From assembly GCF_027594825.1 (NCBI RefSeq), contig NZ_CP088930.1, positions 4,153,019 through 4,217,018 on the forward strand: a stretch of 64,000 nucleotides of DNA, in the 5' to 3' direction. The position numbers and the translations under genes were made by a program. The notes under the pieces are model-generated. The model was not told the DNA's origin, did not search any database, and worked only from the letters and a program-made list of their open reading frames with translations. The stretch comes from Serratia liquefaciens (GTDB lineage Bacteria > Pseudomonadota > Gammaproteobacteria > Enterobacterales > Enterobacteriaceae). Positions 1 to 9,656 of the stretch are shown here, one piece after another (positions within the stretch are counted from its first letter, which is position 1; each line of letters opens with the position of its first letter).

Positions 1-223
1 TTCAATTCCTGCCTCGATCGGTCGGCTATTCACTTTGCTGATGCCTGCGTGAAATCGGTTACACATCGCCTTCGGATTACTCAATTTCCCAGGAGCGATT
101 AAGGTAAAGTGATATTACCGTCACCGCCATACAAGGGTGTTGATGCCTATATTTATCATTTTAAATCAGGTAAATGAGTTTGTTTTGAGGTTGTATTTCT
201 GTTTTTAACTAAACAAACAATAA

Positions 224-239
224 ATGTAATCGTTTCCAC
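224..239 (+). promoter_or_regulatory. GalR/GalS operator upstream of galP
   Basis: The 16-mer ATGTAATCGTTTCCAC fits the GalR/GalS operator consensus GTGNAANCGNTTNCAC at all but the first defined base. Its centre (231.5) lies about 60 bases before the start site predicted from the -10 element described for the CRP site, the position that the external operator occupies in the E. coli gal promoter. No second (internal) operator was seen near +53. Confidence 0.8.
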
Positions 240-242
240 TAA

Positions 243-285
243 TGTGATCGCACTCACTTCTCTCTGGCGAATTGCCTCCTATCAT
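243..285 (+). promoter_or_regulatory. CRP site and -10 element of the galP promoter
   Basis: TGTGA, six bases, then TCACT (243-258) is a good CRP site centred at 250.5. A -10 element TATCAT at 280-285 predicts a start near 292, which puts the CRP centre at -41.5, the class II arrangement. There is no good -35, as expected for a CRP-dependent promoter. The start position is inferred from sequence only. Confidence 0.7.
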
Positions 286-321
286 ACGGGCAACTTAAGC
301 ACGTTATCGTTTGGAGGCTGT

Positions 322-1728
322 ATGAGTACTACCGTCAAAGTGTCGGTGGCAGAAAAAAGCCAGAGCAATGCAGGGATGACTTTTTTCGTCTGTTTTCTGG
401 CCGCATTGGCTGGGCTGCTGTTCGGTCTGGACATCGGCGTTATTGCGGGTGCTCTGCCGTTTATCACCGACTCGTTTAACATCACCAGCTCCCAGCAGGA
501 GTGGGTGGTCAGCTCAATGATGTTTGGGGCGGCGGTCGGCGCCGTGGGCAGTGGCTGGATGAACTTCCGTATCGGGCGTAAATACAGCCTGATGATTGGC
601 GCCGTGTTGTTTGTCGTCGGTTCGCTGTGCTCAGCCGCAGCTCCCAATGTGGAAATCTTGCTGATTTCTCGCGTGCTACTTGGACTGGCGGTCGGGGTGG
701 CTTCTTACACCGCACCGATTTATCTGTCTGAAATTGCCCCGGAGAAAATTCGCGGCAGCATGATTTCGATGTACCAGTTGATGATCACCATCGGCATTCT
801 GGCGGCCTACCTGTCGGATACCGCATTCAGCTACACCGGCGCCTGGCGCTGGATGCTGGGCGTGATCACCATCCCTGCGGTATTGCTGTTGATCGGCGTG
901 TTCTTCTTGCCGGATAGCCCGCGCTGGCTGGCTTCACGCAATCGCCATGAGCAGGCGCGTCAGGTATTGGAAAAGCTGCGTGACACCAGCGCTCAGGCGC
1001 AGCACGAACTGAACGAAATTCGCGAAAGCCTGAAGCTGAAACAGAGCGGCTGGGCGCTGTTTAAAGATAATAAAAACTTCCGTCGTGCCGTCTTCCTTGG
1101 CGTCCTGCTGCAGGTGATGCAACAGTTCACCGGGATGAACGTCATCATGTATTACGCACCGAAAATTTTTGGCCTGGCGGGCTTTGCCAGTACCGCACAG
1201 CAGATGTGGGGGACGGTCATTGTCGGTCTGGTTAACGTGCTGGCTACCTTTATTGCCATCGGGTTGGTTGACCGCTGGGGGCGCAAACCGACGCTGACGC
1301 TGGGCTTTGTCGTCATGGCGGTGGGCATGGGCGCGCTGGGGACCATGATGAATGTGGGCATGACCTCGCCGGCCGAGCAATACTTTGCCATCATCATGCT
1401 GCTGATGTTTATTGTCGGTTTTGCCATGAGCGCCGGCCCGCTGATTTGGGTGCTGTGTTCAGAGATCCAGCCGCTGAAAGGCCGCGATTTTGGCATTACC
1501 TGTTCTACCGCCACCAACTGGATTGCCAACATGATCGTCGGGGCGACCTTCCTGACCATGCTCAATTCGCTGGGCAGTGCGCACACTTTCTGGGTCTATG
1601 CGGCGCTTAACCTGGTGTTTATCTTCATTACGCTGGCGTTGATTCCGGAAACGAAGAACATCTCGTTGGAGCATATCGAACGCAATCTGATGGCCGGCAA
1701 ACCGTTACGCAACATTGGTTCGCGCTAG
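322..1728 (+). CDS. galP: Galactose/proton symporter GalP
   Basis: Inner-membrane sugar:H+ symporter of the major facilitator sugar-porter family, expected to import galactose. The 468-residue protein matches E. coli GalP over its length. It has 12 predicted membrane helices, the GRK loop signature after helix 2, PDSPRW after helix 6, DRWGRKP after helix 8 and a closing PETK motif. The ATG at 322 is chosen because GGAGG stands 4 bases before it; the longer reading starting at 244 would run back into the CRP site. UDP-glucose 4-epimerase follows 73 bases downstream on the same strand, so uptake and Leloir-pathway conversion are probably co-controlled by the GalR and CRP sites upstream. Confidence 0.95.
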   Translation: MSTTVKVSVAEKSQSNAGMTFFVCFLAALAGLLFGLDIGVIAGALPFITDSFNITSSQQEWVVSSMMFGAAVGAVGSGWMNFRIGRKYSLMIGAVLFVVGSLCSAAAPNVEILLISRVLLGLAVGVASYTAPIYLSEIAPEKIRGSMISMYQLMITIGILAAYLSDTAFSYTGAWRWMLGVITIPAVLLLIGVFFLPDSPRWLASRNRHEQARQVLEKLRDTSAQAQHELNEIRESLKLKQSGWALFKDNKNFRRAVFLGVLLQVMQQFTGMNVIMYYAPKIFGLAGFASTAQQMWGTVIVGLVNVLATFIAIGLVDRWGRKPTLTLGFVVMAVGMGALGTMMNVGMTSPAEQYFAIIMLLMFIVGFAMSAGPLIWVLCSEIQPLKGRDFGITCSTATNWIANMIVGATFLTMLNSLGSAHTFWVYAALNLVFIFITLALIPETKNISLEHIERNLMAGKPLRNIGSR

Positions 1729-1759
1729 CCGACGGGCTGTGCGCAGGATATCCGTTCAG

Positions 1760-1783
1760 GCATCTGGCGTTAACGCCAGATGC
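1760..1783. terminator. Perfect 24-base palindrome between galP and galE
   Basis: Two 12-base arms (GCATCTGGCGTT and its complement) abut without a loop base. No T-run follows, so this is not a standard intrinsic terminator. It could be an mRNA-stabilising or attenuating hairpin between the two genes, or a protein-binding palindrome. It ends 7 bases before the AGGAGG of galE. Confidence 0.45.
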
Positions 1784-1801
1784 TGACTACAGGAGGAAAT
1801 T

Positions 1802-2818
1802 ATGGCGATTCTGGTGACCGGCGGTGCCGGATACATTGGTTCCCACACCGTATTGGCGCTGCTGGAACGGGGTGAAGATGTGGTGGTGCTGGACAATTTG
1901 ATCAATGCGTCTGAAGAGTCCTTGCGACGCGTGGCGCAACTGACGGGCAAAGCCGCAAAGTTCTATCGGGGAGATGTACAGGACGCCGCCTGCTTGCAAC
2001 GGATCTTTAAGGCGCACCAGATTACCTCGGTGATCCATTTTGCCGGCCTGAAGGCGGTAGGGGAGTCTACCCGGAAACCCCTGGAGTATTATCAAAACAA
2101 CGTGACGGGCACGCTGGTGTTGCTGGAAGCGATGCGTCAGGCCGGCGTTCACCGGTTTATCTTTAGCTCCTCCGCCACGGTGTACGGTGAAAATGCGCCA
2201 GTGCCTTATCGCGAGGATATGCCGATCGGCGGCACTACCAGTCCCTATGGCACCTCCAAGTGGATGGTCGAGCAGATCCTGCAGGACTTTGCCAAGGCCG
2301 AGCCGGCATTTTCGATTATTGCGCTGCGTTATTTCAATCCGGTAGGCGCCCATGAGTCGGGGCTGATTGGCGAGGACCCCAGCGGCATTCCCAATAACCT
2401 GCTGCCGTATATCGCGCAGGTCGCCATTGGCCAGCGTGAAAGCCTGAGCGTGTTTGGCGGTGATTACCCGACCAAAGACGGCACCGGCGTGCGCGATTAT
2501 ATTCATGTGATGGACGTTGCTCAGGGTCACCTGGCTGCGATGGATCATTTAACGCAGGTAGCTGGTTTCAAAGCCTATAATCTGGGTTCTGGGGTAGGTT
2601 ATTCGGTATTGGACATGGTGCGGGCGTTTGAGAAAGCTTCGGGGGTCACCATCCCCTACCAGATTCTACCGCGCCGTGCGGGCGACCTGCCCGCCTTCTG
2701 GGCCGATGCCAGCCTGGCGAAACAGGAACTGGGCTGGGAAGTACAACGCGGCCTTGACCTGATGATGCGCGATACCTGGAATTGGCAAAGCAAAAACCCT
2801 CAGGGCTACCGCCAATAG
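1802..2818 (+). CDS. galE: UDP-glucose 4-epimerase GalE
   Basis: Interconverts UDP-galactose and UDP-glucose with bound NAD in the cytoplasm, giving the last step of galactose entry and the UDP-galactose used for surface polysaccharides. At 338 residues it has exactly the E. coli length. It opens with the Rossmann signature TGGAGYIG (residues 6-13), carries SSSATVYG, and has the short-chain-dehydrogenase YGTSK pair (Tyr/Lys near 149/153), followed by RYFNPVGAH. The start has AGGAGG 5 bases upstream. It sits behind galP rather than in a galETKM operon; no galT, galK or galM is in the window, so this may be a second copy. A strong bidirectional terminator follows. Confidence 0.95.
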   Translation: MAILVTGGAGYIGSHTVLALLERGEDVVVLDNLINASEESLRRVAQLTGKAAKFYRGDVQDAACLQRIFKAHQITSVIHFAGLKAVGESTRKPLEYYQNNVTGTLVLLEAMRQAGVHRFIFSSSATVYGENAPVPYREDMPIGGTTSPYGTSKWMVEQILQDFAKAEPAFSIIALRYFNPVGAHESGLIGEDPSGIPNNLLPYIAQVAIGQRESLSVFGGDYPTKDGTGVRDYIHVMDVAQGHLAAMDHLTQVAGFKAYNLGSGVGYSVLDMVRAFEKASGVTIPYQILPRRAGDLPAFWADASLAKQELGWEVQRGLDLMMRDTWNWQSKNPQGYRQ

Positions 2819-2833
2819 CTTCTCATCGACAAT

Positions 2834-2872
2834 AAAAAAGGGTTCAGCTCTGAGAGTTGAACCCTTTTTTTT
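2834..2872. terminator. Bidirectional terminator between galE and purK
   Basis: An 11-base stem (2840-2850 with 2854-2864, one G-T pair) closes a 3-base loop. A T-run follows on the plus strand and an A-run precedes it, so it can stop both the galE and the converging purK transcripts. Confidence 0.9.
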
Positions 2873-2887
2873 GGTTCGGCGTAACGC

Positions 2888-3955
2888 TTAAGCCAGCTTC
2901 TGCTGCGCCCAGGCCAAACCGCTTTGGTATTCGGCCGGTAACAGCGGTGCCAAAGCCTGCAATGCCTGTTGCAGTACGGCAGCGTCAGGATCGTTCAGGT
3001 TGAGATGCCCAACCTTGCGGCCTTCGCGCACCTCTTTCTCGTACCAGTGCAGATGCACCAGCGGTAACGCCAGCCACTGCTGATTCACCGCGGTGCCGAT
3101 CAGGTTGACCATCACCGACGGGGTGCTCACGACGGGTTTCGGCAGCGGCAGGGCGAGAATGGCACGCAGGTGCAGTTCGAACTGGCTGATAGACGCACCG
3201 TTCTGCGTCCAGTGGCCGCTGTTGTGTACCCGGGGGGCCAGCTCGTTAATCAGCAGGCTATCGCCGACGATAAAGCACTCCATCGCCATGACGCCGACGT
3301 AGTTCAGTTCATCGAGGATCGCCGCCAGCATCCGTTCAGCCTGCTGTTGCAGCGCTGGGTTGGGCTGCGGCAACGCCACGCTGGTGCGCAGAATGCCTTC
3401 TTCATGCAGGTTATGGGTTAGCGGATAAAACACCGATTTACCGTCGTGCCCGCGTGCGCCAACCAACGAAACTTCGCCGGAGAAGTTAATCCCCTGTTCA
3501 ACGATGCATTCGCCATAGGCATCGGCCGGCAGTTCGGCTTCCTGGCCAGGGCGCAGACGCCATTGACCTCGGCCGTCGTAACCGCCCACGCGACGTTTGA
3601 CTATCGCCAGTTCGCCCAGGGCCGCGAACACCTGCGGCCACTCGGTGGCGTCGGCCAGCAACTGCCACGGCGCGGTAGCCAGGCCGAGCTGATCGAGCAA
3701 CTGTTTTTGCGTCAGTCGGTCTGCCAGACGGGGGAAAATATCGCGGTTAACGAAGCTGTTGTGGGTCGCCAGTTCACGCGTTAGCGCGGTTTCCGGCCAA
3801 CGCTCGATTTCAGCGGTGATCACACTGTTTTGATAAGGTACCGCTTCCGGCTCGGCGTCGAGGCCAACCGGATAAACGGCGATACCCAGCGGTTCACCGG
3901 CCTGGCGCAGCATGCGCCCCAATTGACCGTTACCCAGTACGCAAACCGGCTTCAT
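2888..3955 (-). CDS. purK: N5-carboxyaminoimidazole ribonucleotide synthase PurK
   Basis: Uses ATP and bicarbonate to carboxylate aminoimidazole ribonucleotide, step 6 of purine synthesis, passing N5-CAIR to PurE. The 355-residue protein begins with the dinucleotide-like [11 protein letters not shown] and shows the ATP-grasp core: [13 protein letters not shown], then the [12 protein letters not shown] strand and a late [15 protein letters not shown] motif that binds metal and ATP. The start codon overlaps the purE stop codon (ATGA), so translation is coupled. Expression should follow the PurR-controlled purE promoter. Confidence 0.96.
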   Translation of the reverse strand: MKPVCVLGNGQLGRMLRQAGEPLGIAVYPVGLDAEPEAVPYQNSVITAEIERWPETALTRELATHNSFVNRDIFPRLADRLTQKQLLDQLGLATAPWQLLADATEWPQVFAALGELAIVKRRVGGYDGRGQWRLRPGQEAELPADAYGECIVEQGINFSGEVSLVGARGHDGKSVFYPLTHNLHEEGILRTSVALPQPNPALQQQAERMLAAILDELNYVGVMAMECFIVGDSLLINELAPRVHNSGHWTQNGASISQFELHLRAILALPLPKPVVSTPSVMVNLIGTAVNQQWLALPLVHLHWYEKEVREGRKVGHLNLNDPDAAVLQQALQALAPLLPAEYQSGLAWAQQKLA

Positions 3956-4476
3956 GCTTCCTCCCGTGGGTCCGGGTTGTTCAGCACCTCGTCGGTCTGC
4001 GCCTGACGCCAGTCTGCCAGACGCTGCGCCAGCGCGGCGTCATGCAGCGCCAGAATTTGTGCCGCCAGCAGTGCGGCATTGGCAGCACCGGCCTTGCCGA
4101 TCGCCAGAGTACCGACCGGAATACCGCGCGGCATTTGCACGATGGAATACAGGCTGTCTACGCCGCTTAAGGCAGCGCTTTGCACCGGCACACCCAGCAC
4201 CGGCACCAGGGTTTTCGCCGCCAGCATGCCCGGCAGGTGCGCAGCACCGCCCGCACCGGCAATGATCACGTCAATACCCTTGGCGCTTGCCTGTTCGGCA
4301 AAGCTGAACAGCTTGTCTGGCGTGCGATGAGCGGAAACGACTTCGACATGGAACGGGACATCGAGTGAGGTCAGGACTTCGGCCGCAAACTGCATGGTGG
4401 CCCAGTCACTTTTCGATCCCATTACAATTGCGATTTTAACCTCAGCGTGAGTGGCTGAAGCGGCGTTGGCTCCCAT
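3952..4476 (-). CDS. purE: N5-CAIR mutase PurE
   Basis: Moves the carboxyl group of N5-CAIR to carbon 4, giving CAIR in de novo purine synthesis. The 174-residue protein has the class I PurE hallmarks: IVMGSKSDW near the start, [23 protein letters not shown] and the [16 protein letters not shown] loop. The ATG chosen gives a protein close to the 169 residues of E. coli and has AGGAG upstream; an upstream in-frame start at 4557 would extend into the promoter. First gene of purEK. Confidence 0.96.
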   Translation of the reverse strand: MGANAASATHAEVKIAIVMGSKSDWATMQFAAEVLTSLDVPFHVEVVSAHRTPDKLFSFAEQASAKGIDVIIAGAGGAAHLPGMLAAKTLVPVLGVPVQSAALSGVDSLYSIVQMPRGIPVGTLAIGKAGAANAALLAAQILALHDAALAQRLADWRQAQTDEVLNNPDPREEA

Positions 4477-4547
4477 GGGTGTAAGGCTCCTGTAATTGTA
4501 CAAACGACGGCCGATTGCCTGCGGCGGGAGGCCGAATGAGGGCGTAG

Positions 4548-4585
4548 AGCATACCATGAGCGAACGGCGAGGAAAACGGTTGCGT
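4548..4585 (-). promoter_or_regulatory. purEK promoter with PurR operator
   Basis: On the plus strand AGGAAAACGGTTGCGT (4570-4585) matches the PurR operator ACGCAAACGNTTNCGT at all but two fixed positions. On the minus strand a -10 TATGCT (4548-4553) with an upstream TG (extended -10) predicts a start near 4541. The operator then covers the -35 region, the arrangement expected for purine-mediated repression. Confidence 0.8.
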
Positions 4586-4642
4586 CGCCGGTTTTCATCG
4601 TCAAAAGCGCGAATGTTTTTACCGGCGTGGGAAGTCAGAAGC

Positions 4643-5365
4643 TTAGAAAGGGAATTGGATCAGTTCGACGGCGTCGGCGCTGACTTTGATCATCGAGCCT
4701 TCTTCATGCCAGGCACCCAGCACCACGCGATGGGCCTTGCCGTTGCTCAGCGCCAGCTCGTGTACTGCCGGACGATGAGTGTGGCCGTGGATCATCCAGT
4801 GCACCTGATGGTTCACTATCGCCTGTTCGACCGCCTGCGGGTTGACGTCCATGATGGCGTCCGATTTGTATTGGTTGCTTTGCCGGCTGCGGGCACGCAT
4901 TTTAGCGGCGATCTTAAGGCGCCAGCGCAATGGCATTGCCAGGAACAATTTCTGGATCAGCGGGTTGTGCACTTTGCGGCGGAACTGTTGGTAGGCCTGA
5001 TCGTCGGTACACAGCGTGTCGCCGTGCAGGATCAGGATTTTGCGGCCATACAGGTCCAGCACTTTTTCTTCCGGCAGCAGTTGCATGCCGCTGGCGCGGG
5101 CAAAGCGCTTGCCCACCAGAAAATCACGGTTGCCGTGGATAAAGTAGCAGGGCACGCCTGCCTGTTGCAGCGTCTTCAGCGCCGCGGCGATTTCAGCATG
5201 CAAAGGTTCGGGATCGTCATCGCCGATCCAGGCTTCGAACAGGTCACCGAGAATGTACAGGGCTTCGGCATGTATGGCATCTTGCCGCAAAAAACGCAGA
5301 AAACCGGCAGTGATTGCCGGTTCCTGTGCGCTTAAGTGCAGATCTGCAATGAACAGCGTGTTCAT
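4643..5365 (-). CDS. lpxH: UDP-2,3-diacylglucosamine diphosphatase LpxH
   Basis: Hydrolyses UDP-2,3-diacylglucosamine to lipid X and UMP at the inner membrane surface, the fourth step of lipid A synthesis. The 240-residue calcineurin-like phosphoesterase has all the metal-binding blocks in order: FIADLHL (Asp8, His10), [21 protein letters not shown] and the HGHTHRP block near residue 195. Length and sequence match E. coli LpxH. It begins 10 bases after ppiB on the same strand, as in E. coli, so the two are probably one transcript. Confidence 0.96.
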   Translation of the reverse strand: MNTLFIADLHLSAQEPAITAGFLRFLRQDAIHAEALYILGDLFEAWIGDDDPEPLHAEIAAALKTLQQAGVPCYFIHGNRDFLVGKRFARASGMQLLPEEKVLDLYGRKILILHGDTLCTDDQAYQQFRRKVHNPLIQKLFLAMPLRWRLKIAAKMRARSRQSNQYKSDAIMDVNPQAVEQAIVNHQVHWMIHGHTHRPAVHELALSNGKAHRVVLGAWHEEGSMIKVSADAVELIQFPF

Positions 5366-5375
5366 TCAGCTGCGA

Positions 5376-5870
5376 TTATTCGCTGACGGTAACGCTGGTG
5401 ACGATCACGTCTTCTACCGGTACGTCCTGGTGCATGCCGCTGCGGCCAGTTTTCACGGCTTTGATCTTGTTAACCACGTCCATGCCTTCAACCACTTCAG
5501 CAAACACGCAGTAGCCCCAACCCTGGGCGTTTTCGCCGCGGAAGTTCAGGAAGTCGTTGTCTGCTACGTTGATGAAGAACTGTGCGGTCGCGGAGTGTGG
5601 ATCGTTGGTACGCGCCATTGCCAGGGTGCCGGTGGTGTTTTTCAGACCGTTGTTGGCTTCGTTCTTGATGGTGGCTTTGGTGTCTTTCTGGTTCATACCC
5701 GGCTCAAAACCGCCGCCCTGAATCATGAAACCATTGATAACACGGTGGAAAATGGTGTTGTTGTAGAAACCGTCACGGCAGTAGTTCAGGAAGTTTTCAA
5801 CGGTAACCGGCGCTTTGTCCGCAAAGGTGTTGATAACGATGTCGCCGTGATTAGTGTGGAAAGTAACCAT
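5376..5870 (-). CDS. ppiB: Cytoplasmic peptidyl-prolyl cis-trans isomerase PpiB
   Basis: Cyclophilin that catalyses proline isomerisation during cytoplasmic protein folding. The 164 residues have no signal peptide, which fits the cytoplasmic PpiB rather than periplasmic PpiA. The cyclophilin core is intact: [13 protein letters not shown], the [21 protein letters not shown] stretch, and a [16 protein letters not shown] block near the end. AGGAC lies 8 bases before the ATG. It is divergent from cysS across a 309-base spacer that carries a Zur-like palindrome, and is followed by lpxH. Confidence 0.96.
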   Translation of the reverse strand: MVTFHTNHGDIVINTFADKAPVTVENFLNYCRDGFYNNTIFHRVINGFMIQGGGFEPGMNQKDTKATIKNEANNGLKNTTGTLAMARTNDPHSATAQFFINVADNDFLNFRGENAQGWGYCVFAEVVEGMDVVNKIKAVKTGRSGMHQDVPVEDVIVTSVTVSE

Positions 5871-5992
5871 AGTTTTAGTCCTAACAAGATGAAGTGAGAT
5901 GTCACATGGAGCGAGTGAACTATCAGACCGCCGTTATAACATATCTCCTTTAATGAGTCAGCAGCGGCTAAACCGCGCTCAGGCTGTGGTAA

Positions 5993-6027
5993 ATCGCCAT
6001 TTGTTATATTATAACAATGGTGGCGAT
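5993..6027. promoter_or_regulatory. Zur-box-like palindrome between ppiB and cysS
   Basis: The core TTGTTATATTATAACAA (6001-6017) is a perfect odd palindrome and contains TGTTATA-N-TATAACA, the core of the enterobacterial Zur operator. Outside it, ATCGCCA and TGGCGAT form a second pair of arms. The site lies in the 309-base spacer between divergent ppiB and cysS, where I see no gene. Zur control is an inference. Alternatives are a chance AT-rich hairpin or overlapping -10 elements. Confidence 0.55.
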
Positions 6028-6179
6028 CGCTGATTTATCACCGTTTTCCACCTCTGAACTCAGCAAAGCGCGGCCTTAACCTTGCATTAGATCAGGCTTC
6101 GGGTTTCAATACGCTGCTGGGTGAACAACCTTAACCCTGGTTATCATTTTTGTTATCACGCACACCACGGAATGTCCCG

Positions 6180-7565
6180 ATGCTAAAGATTTTTAATACC
6201 CTGAGTCGTCAAAAAGAGGAATTTAAACCCATTCATGCCGGTAAAGTGGGCATGTACGTGTGCGGGGTAACCATCTATGACCTGTGTCATATCGGACACG
6301 GGCGTACCTTCGTTGCTTTCGACGTGGTGGCGCGTTATCTGCGTTATCTCGGCTACTCGTTGAACTACGTGCGTAACGTCACCGACGTTGACGACAAAAT
6401 TATCCGCCGGGCGACTGAAAATGGCGAAAGCTGCGATCAACTGACTGCACGCATGCTGGCGGAGATGCACGCCGACTTTGATTCTTTGCTGATCGAACGC
6501 CCGGACATCGAACCGCGTGCGACCCAGCATATCGCCGAGATCATTGAGATCACCCAACGCCTGATCGATCGCGATCACGCGTATGTGGCCAGCAACGGCG
6601 ACGTGATGTTCTCCATCGACAGCGATCCGCAATACGGTTTGCTGTCACGCCAGGATCTGGATCAGCTGCAGGCCGGTGCGCGCGTGGAAATCGACGACGT
6701 GAAACGCAACCCGATGGACTTCGTGCTGTGGAAGATGTCCAAGCCGGGCGAACCGAGCTGGGCGTCGCCTTGGGGCGCAGGGCGTCCGGGTTGGCACATT
6801 GAATGTTCTGCCATGAACTGCAAGCAGCTTGGCACCCATTTTGATATCCACGGCGGCGGTTCCGATCTGATGTTCCCGCATCACGAGAACGAAATTGCCC
6901 AGTCGAGCTGTGCCCATGACGGCCCGTACGTCAACTATTGGATGCACTCTGGCATGGTGATGATCGACAAAGAAAAAATGTCGAAATCCCTGGATAACTT
7001 CTTCACTATCCGCGACGTGCTGGGTTACTACGACGCTGAAACCGTGCGTTACTTCCTGATGTCCGGCCACTATCGCAGCCAGTTGAATTACAGCGAAGAG
7101 AACCTGAAGCAGGCACGTACCGCGCTGGAACGCCTCTACACCGCGCTGCGCGGCACTGACGCCAATGCCCAACCTGCCGGCGGCGAGGTGTTCGAAGCCC
7201 GCTTCCGTGAAGCCATGGATGACGACTTCAATACGCCGGAAGCTTACTCGGCGCTGTTCGATTTGGCACGTGAGGTTAACCGCCTGAAAGCTGAAGACAT
7301 GACGGCGGCTAACGGCATGGCGGCGGAACTGCGTAAGCTGGCGAAGGTGCTCGGCCTGTTGCAGCAAGAGCCTGAACAGTTCCTGCAGAGCGGCGCGCAG
7401 GCCGATGACGGCGAAGTGGCGGAGATTGAAGCCTTGATCAAGCAGCGTAACGACGCGCGCAAAGCCAAATACTGGGCGCTGGCGGATGCCGCGCGCGATC
7501 GCTTGAATGAGATGAACATCGTGCTGGAAGATGGCCCGCAGGGGACCACCTGGCGCCGTAAGTAA
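6180..7565 (+). CDS. cysS: Cysteinyl-tRNA synthetase CysS
   Basis: Charges tRNA-Cys with cysteine. Class I synthetase of 461 residues, the E. coli length. The HIGH motif appears as HIGHG near residue 37 and the second signature as KMSKS near residue 266. Zinc ligands expected from E. coli are present: Cys in MYVCGVT, Cys in [13 protein letters not shown], and His/Glu in [12 protein letters not shown]. The ATG at 6180 gives the canonical MLKIFNTL start; the upstream in-frame start at 6150 has no family support. It is a zinc enzyme, which makes the Zur-like site upstream notable. Confidence 0.97.
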   Translation: MLKIFNTLSRQKEEFKPIHAGKVGMYVCGVTIYDLCHIGHGRTFVAFDVVARYLRYLGYSLNYVRNVTDVDDKIIRRATENGESCDQLTARMLAEMHADFDSLLIERPDIEPRATQHIAEIIEITQRLIDRDHAYVASNGDVMFSIDSDPQYGLLSRQDLDQLQAGARVEIDDVKRNPMDFVLWKMSKPGEPSWASPWGAGRPGWHIECSAMNCKQLGTHFDIHGGGSDLMFPHHENEIAQSSCAHDGPYVNYWMHSGMVMIDKEKMSKSLDNFFTIRDVLGYYDAETVRYFLMSGHYRSQLNYSEENLKQARTALERLYTALRGTDANAQPAGGEVFEARFREAMDDDFNTPEAYSALFDLAREVNRLKAEDMTAANGMAAELRKLAKVLGLLQQEPEQFLQSGAQADDGEVAEIEALIKQRNDARKAKYWALADAARDRLNEMNIVLEDGPQGTTWRRK

Positions 7566-7583
7566 TTCACTTTAGGCTGCAAA

Positions 7584-7620
7584 CAAAAAAGGCGCTGAGT
7601 TAATCTTCAGCGCCTTTTTC
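7584..7620. terminator. Bidirectional terminator between cysS and ybcJ
   Basis: GGCGCTGA and TCAGCGCC form an 8-base stem with an 8-base loop. A-run before and T-run after make it functional for both converging genes. Confidence 0.9.
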
Positions 7621-7633
7621 TATGGAGCGGGGA

Positions 7634-7846
7634 TCAAGGTTTAACCACAACCTTGCCGCCGTTAAACTCCACGACCTGATCGGCAACGATTTTGCAGCGT
7701 TTGCGCGTTTCGACTTTGCCGTTCACTTTCACCTGCCCATCGGCGATGACTTCTTTGGCGGCACCGCCGCTTTCACACCAGCCCTGGAATTTGAGCAGGT
7801 CGCACAGTTCGACGTGCGGGTGATTATCCAGATTAAAAGTTTCCAT
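7634..7846 (-). CDS. ybcJ: S4-domain RNA-binding protein YbcJ
   Basis: Small protein of 70 residues made almost only of an S4-type RNA-binding fold, shown by the helix-turn region HVELCDLLKFQGWCESGG and the strand block VKVNGKVETRKRCKI. Same length as E. coli YbcJ and the same place, next to folD on the same strand. Its RNA target is not established. It begins 10 bases after the folD stop, so the two are probably co-transcribed, and it ends at the shared terminator with cysS. Confidence 0.93.
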   Translation of the reverse strand: METFNLDNHPHVELCDLLKFQGWCESGGAAKEVIADGQVKVNGKVETRKRCKIVADQVVEFNGGKVVVKP

Positions 7847-7856
7847 ACTGCCTTAC

Positions 7857-8723
7857 TTATTTAGGTTGAACGTCGTGATATTCCTCGCAGGCCTGCAAGG
7901 TATTTTGGATCAGTGTAGCAACGGTCATTGGACCAACGCCACCCGGAACCGGAGTAATGTAGGCGGCGCGCTCGCTTGCGGCGTCAAAATCCACGTCGCC
8001 GACCACTTTACCACTTTCCAGACGGTTAATGCCGACGTCCACCACGATGGCGCCCGATTTTATCCAGTCGCCGGGAATAAAGCCCGGTTTGCCGACCGCA
8101 ACGACCAGCAGATCGGCGTTTTCAACGTGGTGGCGCAGGTTTTTGGTGAAACGGTGGGTCACGGTAGTGGTGCACCCGGCCAGCAGCAGCTCCATGCTCA
8201 TCGGGCGGCCGACGATGTTGGATGCGCCAACCACCACGGCATTCAGGCCATAGGTATCGATGTTGTAACGCTCGAGCAGGGTGACGATACCGCGTGGGGT
8301 GCAAGGGCGCAGTTTGGGCGCACGTTGGCACAGGCGACCGACGTTGTACGGATGGAAACCGTCGACGTCTTTATCCGGATGAATACGCTCCAGCACCTTA
8401 ACGTTGTCGATACCGGCCGGCAGCGGCAGCTGCACTAAAATGCCGTCGATCTCGCCGTCGGCGTTCAGACGATCGATCAGCGCCAGCAGTTCAGCCTCAC
8501 TGGTGGTGGCAGGCAGATCGTAGGAGCGGGAGAGGAAACCCACTTCATCACAGGCGCGGCGCTTGCTGGCGACGTAAATCTGTGAGGCCGGGTTCTCGCC
8601 AACCAATACTACCGCCAGGCCCGGCGCGCGTTTCCCGGCAGCCAGACGTTGTTTAACTTGCTCAGCCACTTCGTTTCTAACCTGCTGCGCAATCGTTTTA
8701 CCATCAATAATCTTTGCTGACAT
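7857..8723 (-). CDS. folD: Methylene-THF dehydrogenase/methenyl-THF cyclohydrolase FolD
   Basis: Bifunctional cytoplasmic enzyme that oxidises 5,10-methylene-tetrahydrofolate with NADP and hydrolyses the product to 10-formyl-tetrahydrofolate, feeding purine and fMet-tRNA synthesis. The 288 residues contain the catalytic YVASKRRAC block (Lys54), VQLPLP, DVDGFHP and the NADP-binding [12 protein letters not shown] loop, then PGGVGPMT. Length matches E. coli. It is the first gene of folD-ybcJ. Confidence 0.97.
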   Translation of the reverse strand: MSAKIIDGKTIAQQVRNEVAEQVKQRLAAGKRAPGLAVVLVGENPASQIYVASKRRACDEVGFLSRSYDLPATTSEAELLALIDRLNADGEIDGILVQLPLPAGIDNVKVLERIHPDKDVDGFHPYNVGRLCQRAPKLRPCTPRGIVTLLERYNIDTYGLNAVVVGASNIVGRPMSMELLLAGCTTTVTHRFTKNLRHHVENADLLVVAVGKPGFIPGDWIKSGAIVVDVGINRLESGKVVGDVDFDAASERAAYITPVPGGVGPMTVATLIQNTLQACEEYHDVQPK

Positions 8724-8931
8724 CAGTGAGGAAATCCATCAATTAAGAAAAGCGGGGATAGCGCTATTTTGTCAGAAGCGGAGCGCGCTGTCAGGCGCTG
8801 AATCGCGATCGACGGCGTTTGTCGGGTGCGATTTACGCTTTTTTTATACCAACGGAATGATCCTCTACGCCTTTTTTACCGCTCGCTGCGTAAGCTGTGG
8901 CTATTCACACTGCGGTACGGGAGTCAAAATC

Positions 8932-9141
8932 ATGATGGTCATTACCCGGTTGCACTTCTTACACCTGCCTCTTGATAGCCAGGCATGCCAGCCAAGGCAC
9001 GTGGGGGAAACGGTATTCGATTCGTCCTTGCACCCGGCTGACGTCGCGCAGTTGATTGCGCTGCATCAGCTTGCCGCACACAAAACGCCGCCCTCATGGA
9101 GAATGCGCCTGGGCGCATTGTGCCGGAGGCTGCGCGCATGA
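8932..9141 (+). CDS. Small hypothetical protein, first of an overlapping pair
   Basis: Unrecognised protein of 69 residues starting MMVITRLHFLHLP. No signal peptide or membrane segment is evident; the C-terminal part is basic (RMRLGALCRRLRA). The ATG at 8932 is chosen because GGGAG stands about 9 bases upstream; an upstream in-frame start at 8857 has no ribosome site. Its stop overlaps the next start as ATGA, a sign of translational coupling and the main reason to think both genes are real. The pair lies between folD and the tRNA-Arg promoter. Confidence 0.5.
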   Translation: MMVITRLHFLHLPLDSQACQPRHVGETVFDSSLHPADVAQLIALHQLAAHKTPPSWRMRLGALCRRLRA

Positions 9142-9434
9142 GAAACATCAAAGGGATGGGTTTTATGCTGCTGGTATGGGGGCCAATGGCGCAGGCTTCG
9201 TTAAACGCCGCACCGGTTAGCGCAGTCTTGCAGCAACCGTTATCGGCGGCTTGTACCCTGTTGACGGCTCAGCATGCCGATTGGGGAAACATCAACGCGA
9301 TGGTGCGCTCGGCCCGCGTTTGCCTGCAGCGCCCGGCAGAACAGCAACAGTCGGATCGTCTTCCTGAGCCCTCTGATTCCGACCTGGCCCAGCGCAACAG
9401 CCGCCAACTGTCGGATTTAACCCAAGGAAAATGA
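9138..9434 (+). CDS. Small exported hypothetical protein, second of the pair
   Basis: Unrecognised protein of 98 residues. Residues 1-20 look like a Sec signal peptide (basic MRNIK, hydrophobic MGFMLLVWGP, then AQA before Ser21). The mature part has two cysteines (39 and 62) that could form a disulphide, and a polar Gln/Ser/Asp-rich tail. A periplasmic location is inferred from this. It is coupled to the preceding small gene by a 4-base overlap. No terminator is visible before the tRNA promoter. Confidence 0.5.
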   Translation: MRNIKGMGFMLLVWGPMAQASLNAAPVSAVLQQPLSAACTLLTAQHADWGNINAMVRSARVCLQRPAEQQQSDRLPEPSDSDLAQRNSRQLSDLTQGK

Positions 9435-9518
9435 CGCGGTTAACTCAACGCAGAGCGGCGGCAATGGCTGAAAATTCATCATAAAGCACGGCGACGGCCG
9501 TAACGCCATGAAAAGGCA

Positions 9519-9546
9519 TTGACTCAATGATCTCTGACCGTATAAT
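9519..9546 (+). promoter_or_regulatory. Sigma-70 promoter of the tRNA-Arg gene
   Basis: TTGACT (9519-9524) and TATAAT (9541-9546) are separated by 16 bases, with a C-rich discriminator after the -10, as is usual for stable RNA genes under stringent control. Confidence 0.85.
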
Positions 9547-9579
9547 CCAACCCGCAACTCCCGGTTGCCGCATCCCAAT

Positions 9580-9656
9580 GCGCCCTTAGCTCAGTTGGAT
9601 AGAGCAACGGCCTTCTAAGCCGTAGGTCACAGGTTCGAGCCCTGTAGGGCGTACCA
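9580..9656 (+). tRNA. argU: tRNA-Arg, anticodon UCU
   Basis: A 77-base cloverleaf including an encoded CCA end. Acceptor arms GCGCCCT and AGGGCGT pair (one G-U), the D arm has AGCTCAGTTGGATAGAGC, the anticodon loop reads CTTCTAA with anticodon TCT, and the T arm holds GGTTCGAGCC. It reads the rare codons AGA and AGG, like E. coli argU (dnaY). In E. coli that tRNA is a prophage attachment site, and here composition changes just downstream. No copy of its 3' end was seen elsewhere in the window. Confidence 0.96.

Noticed and set aside
9632..9656. tRNA-Arg 3' end as an active attachment site
   Set aside because: No repeat of the tRNA end and no integrase gene were seen in the window; only the composition change supports past insertion.
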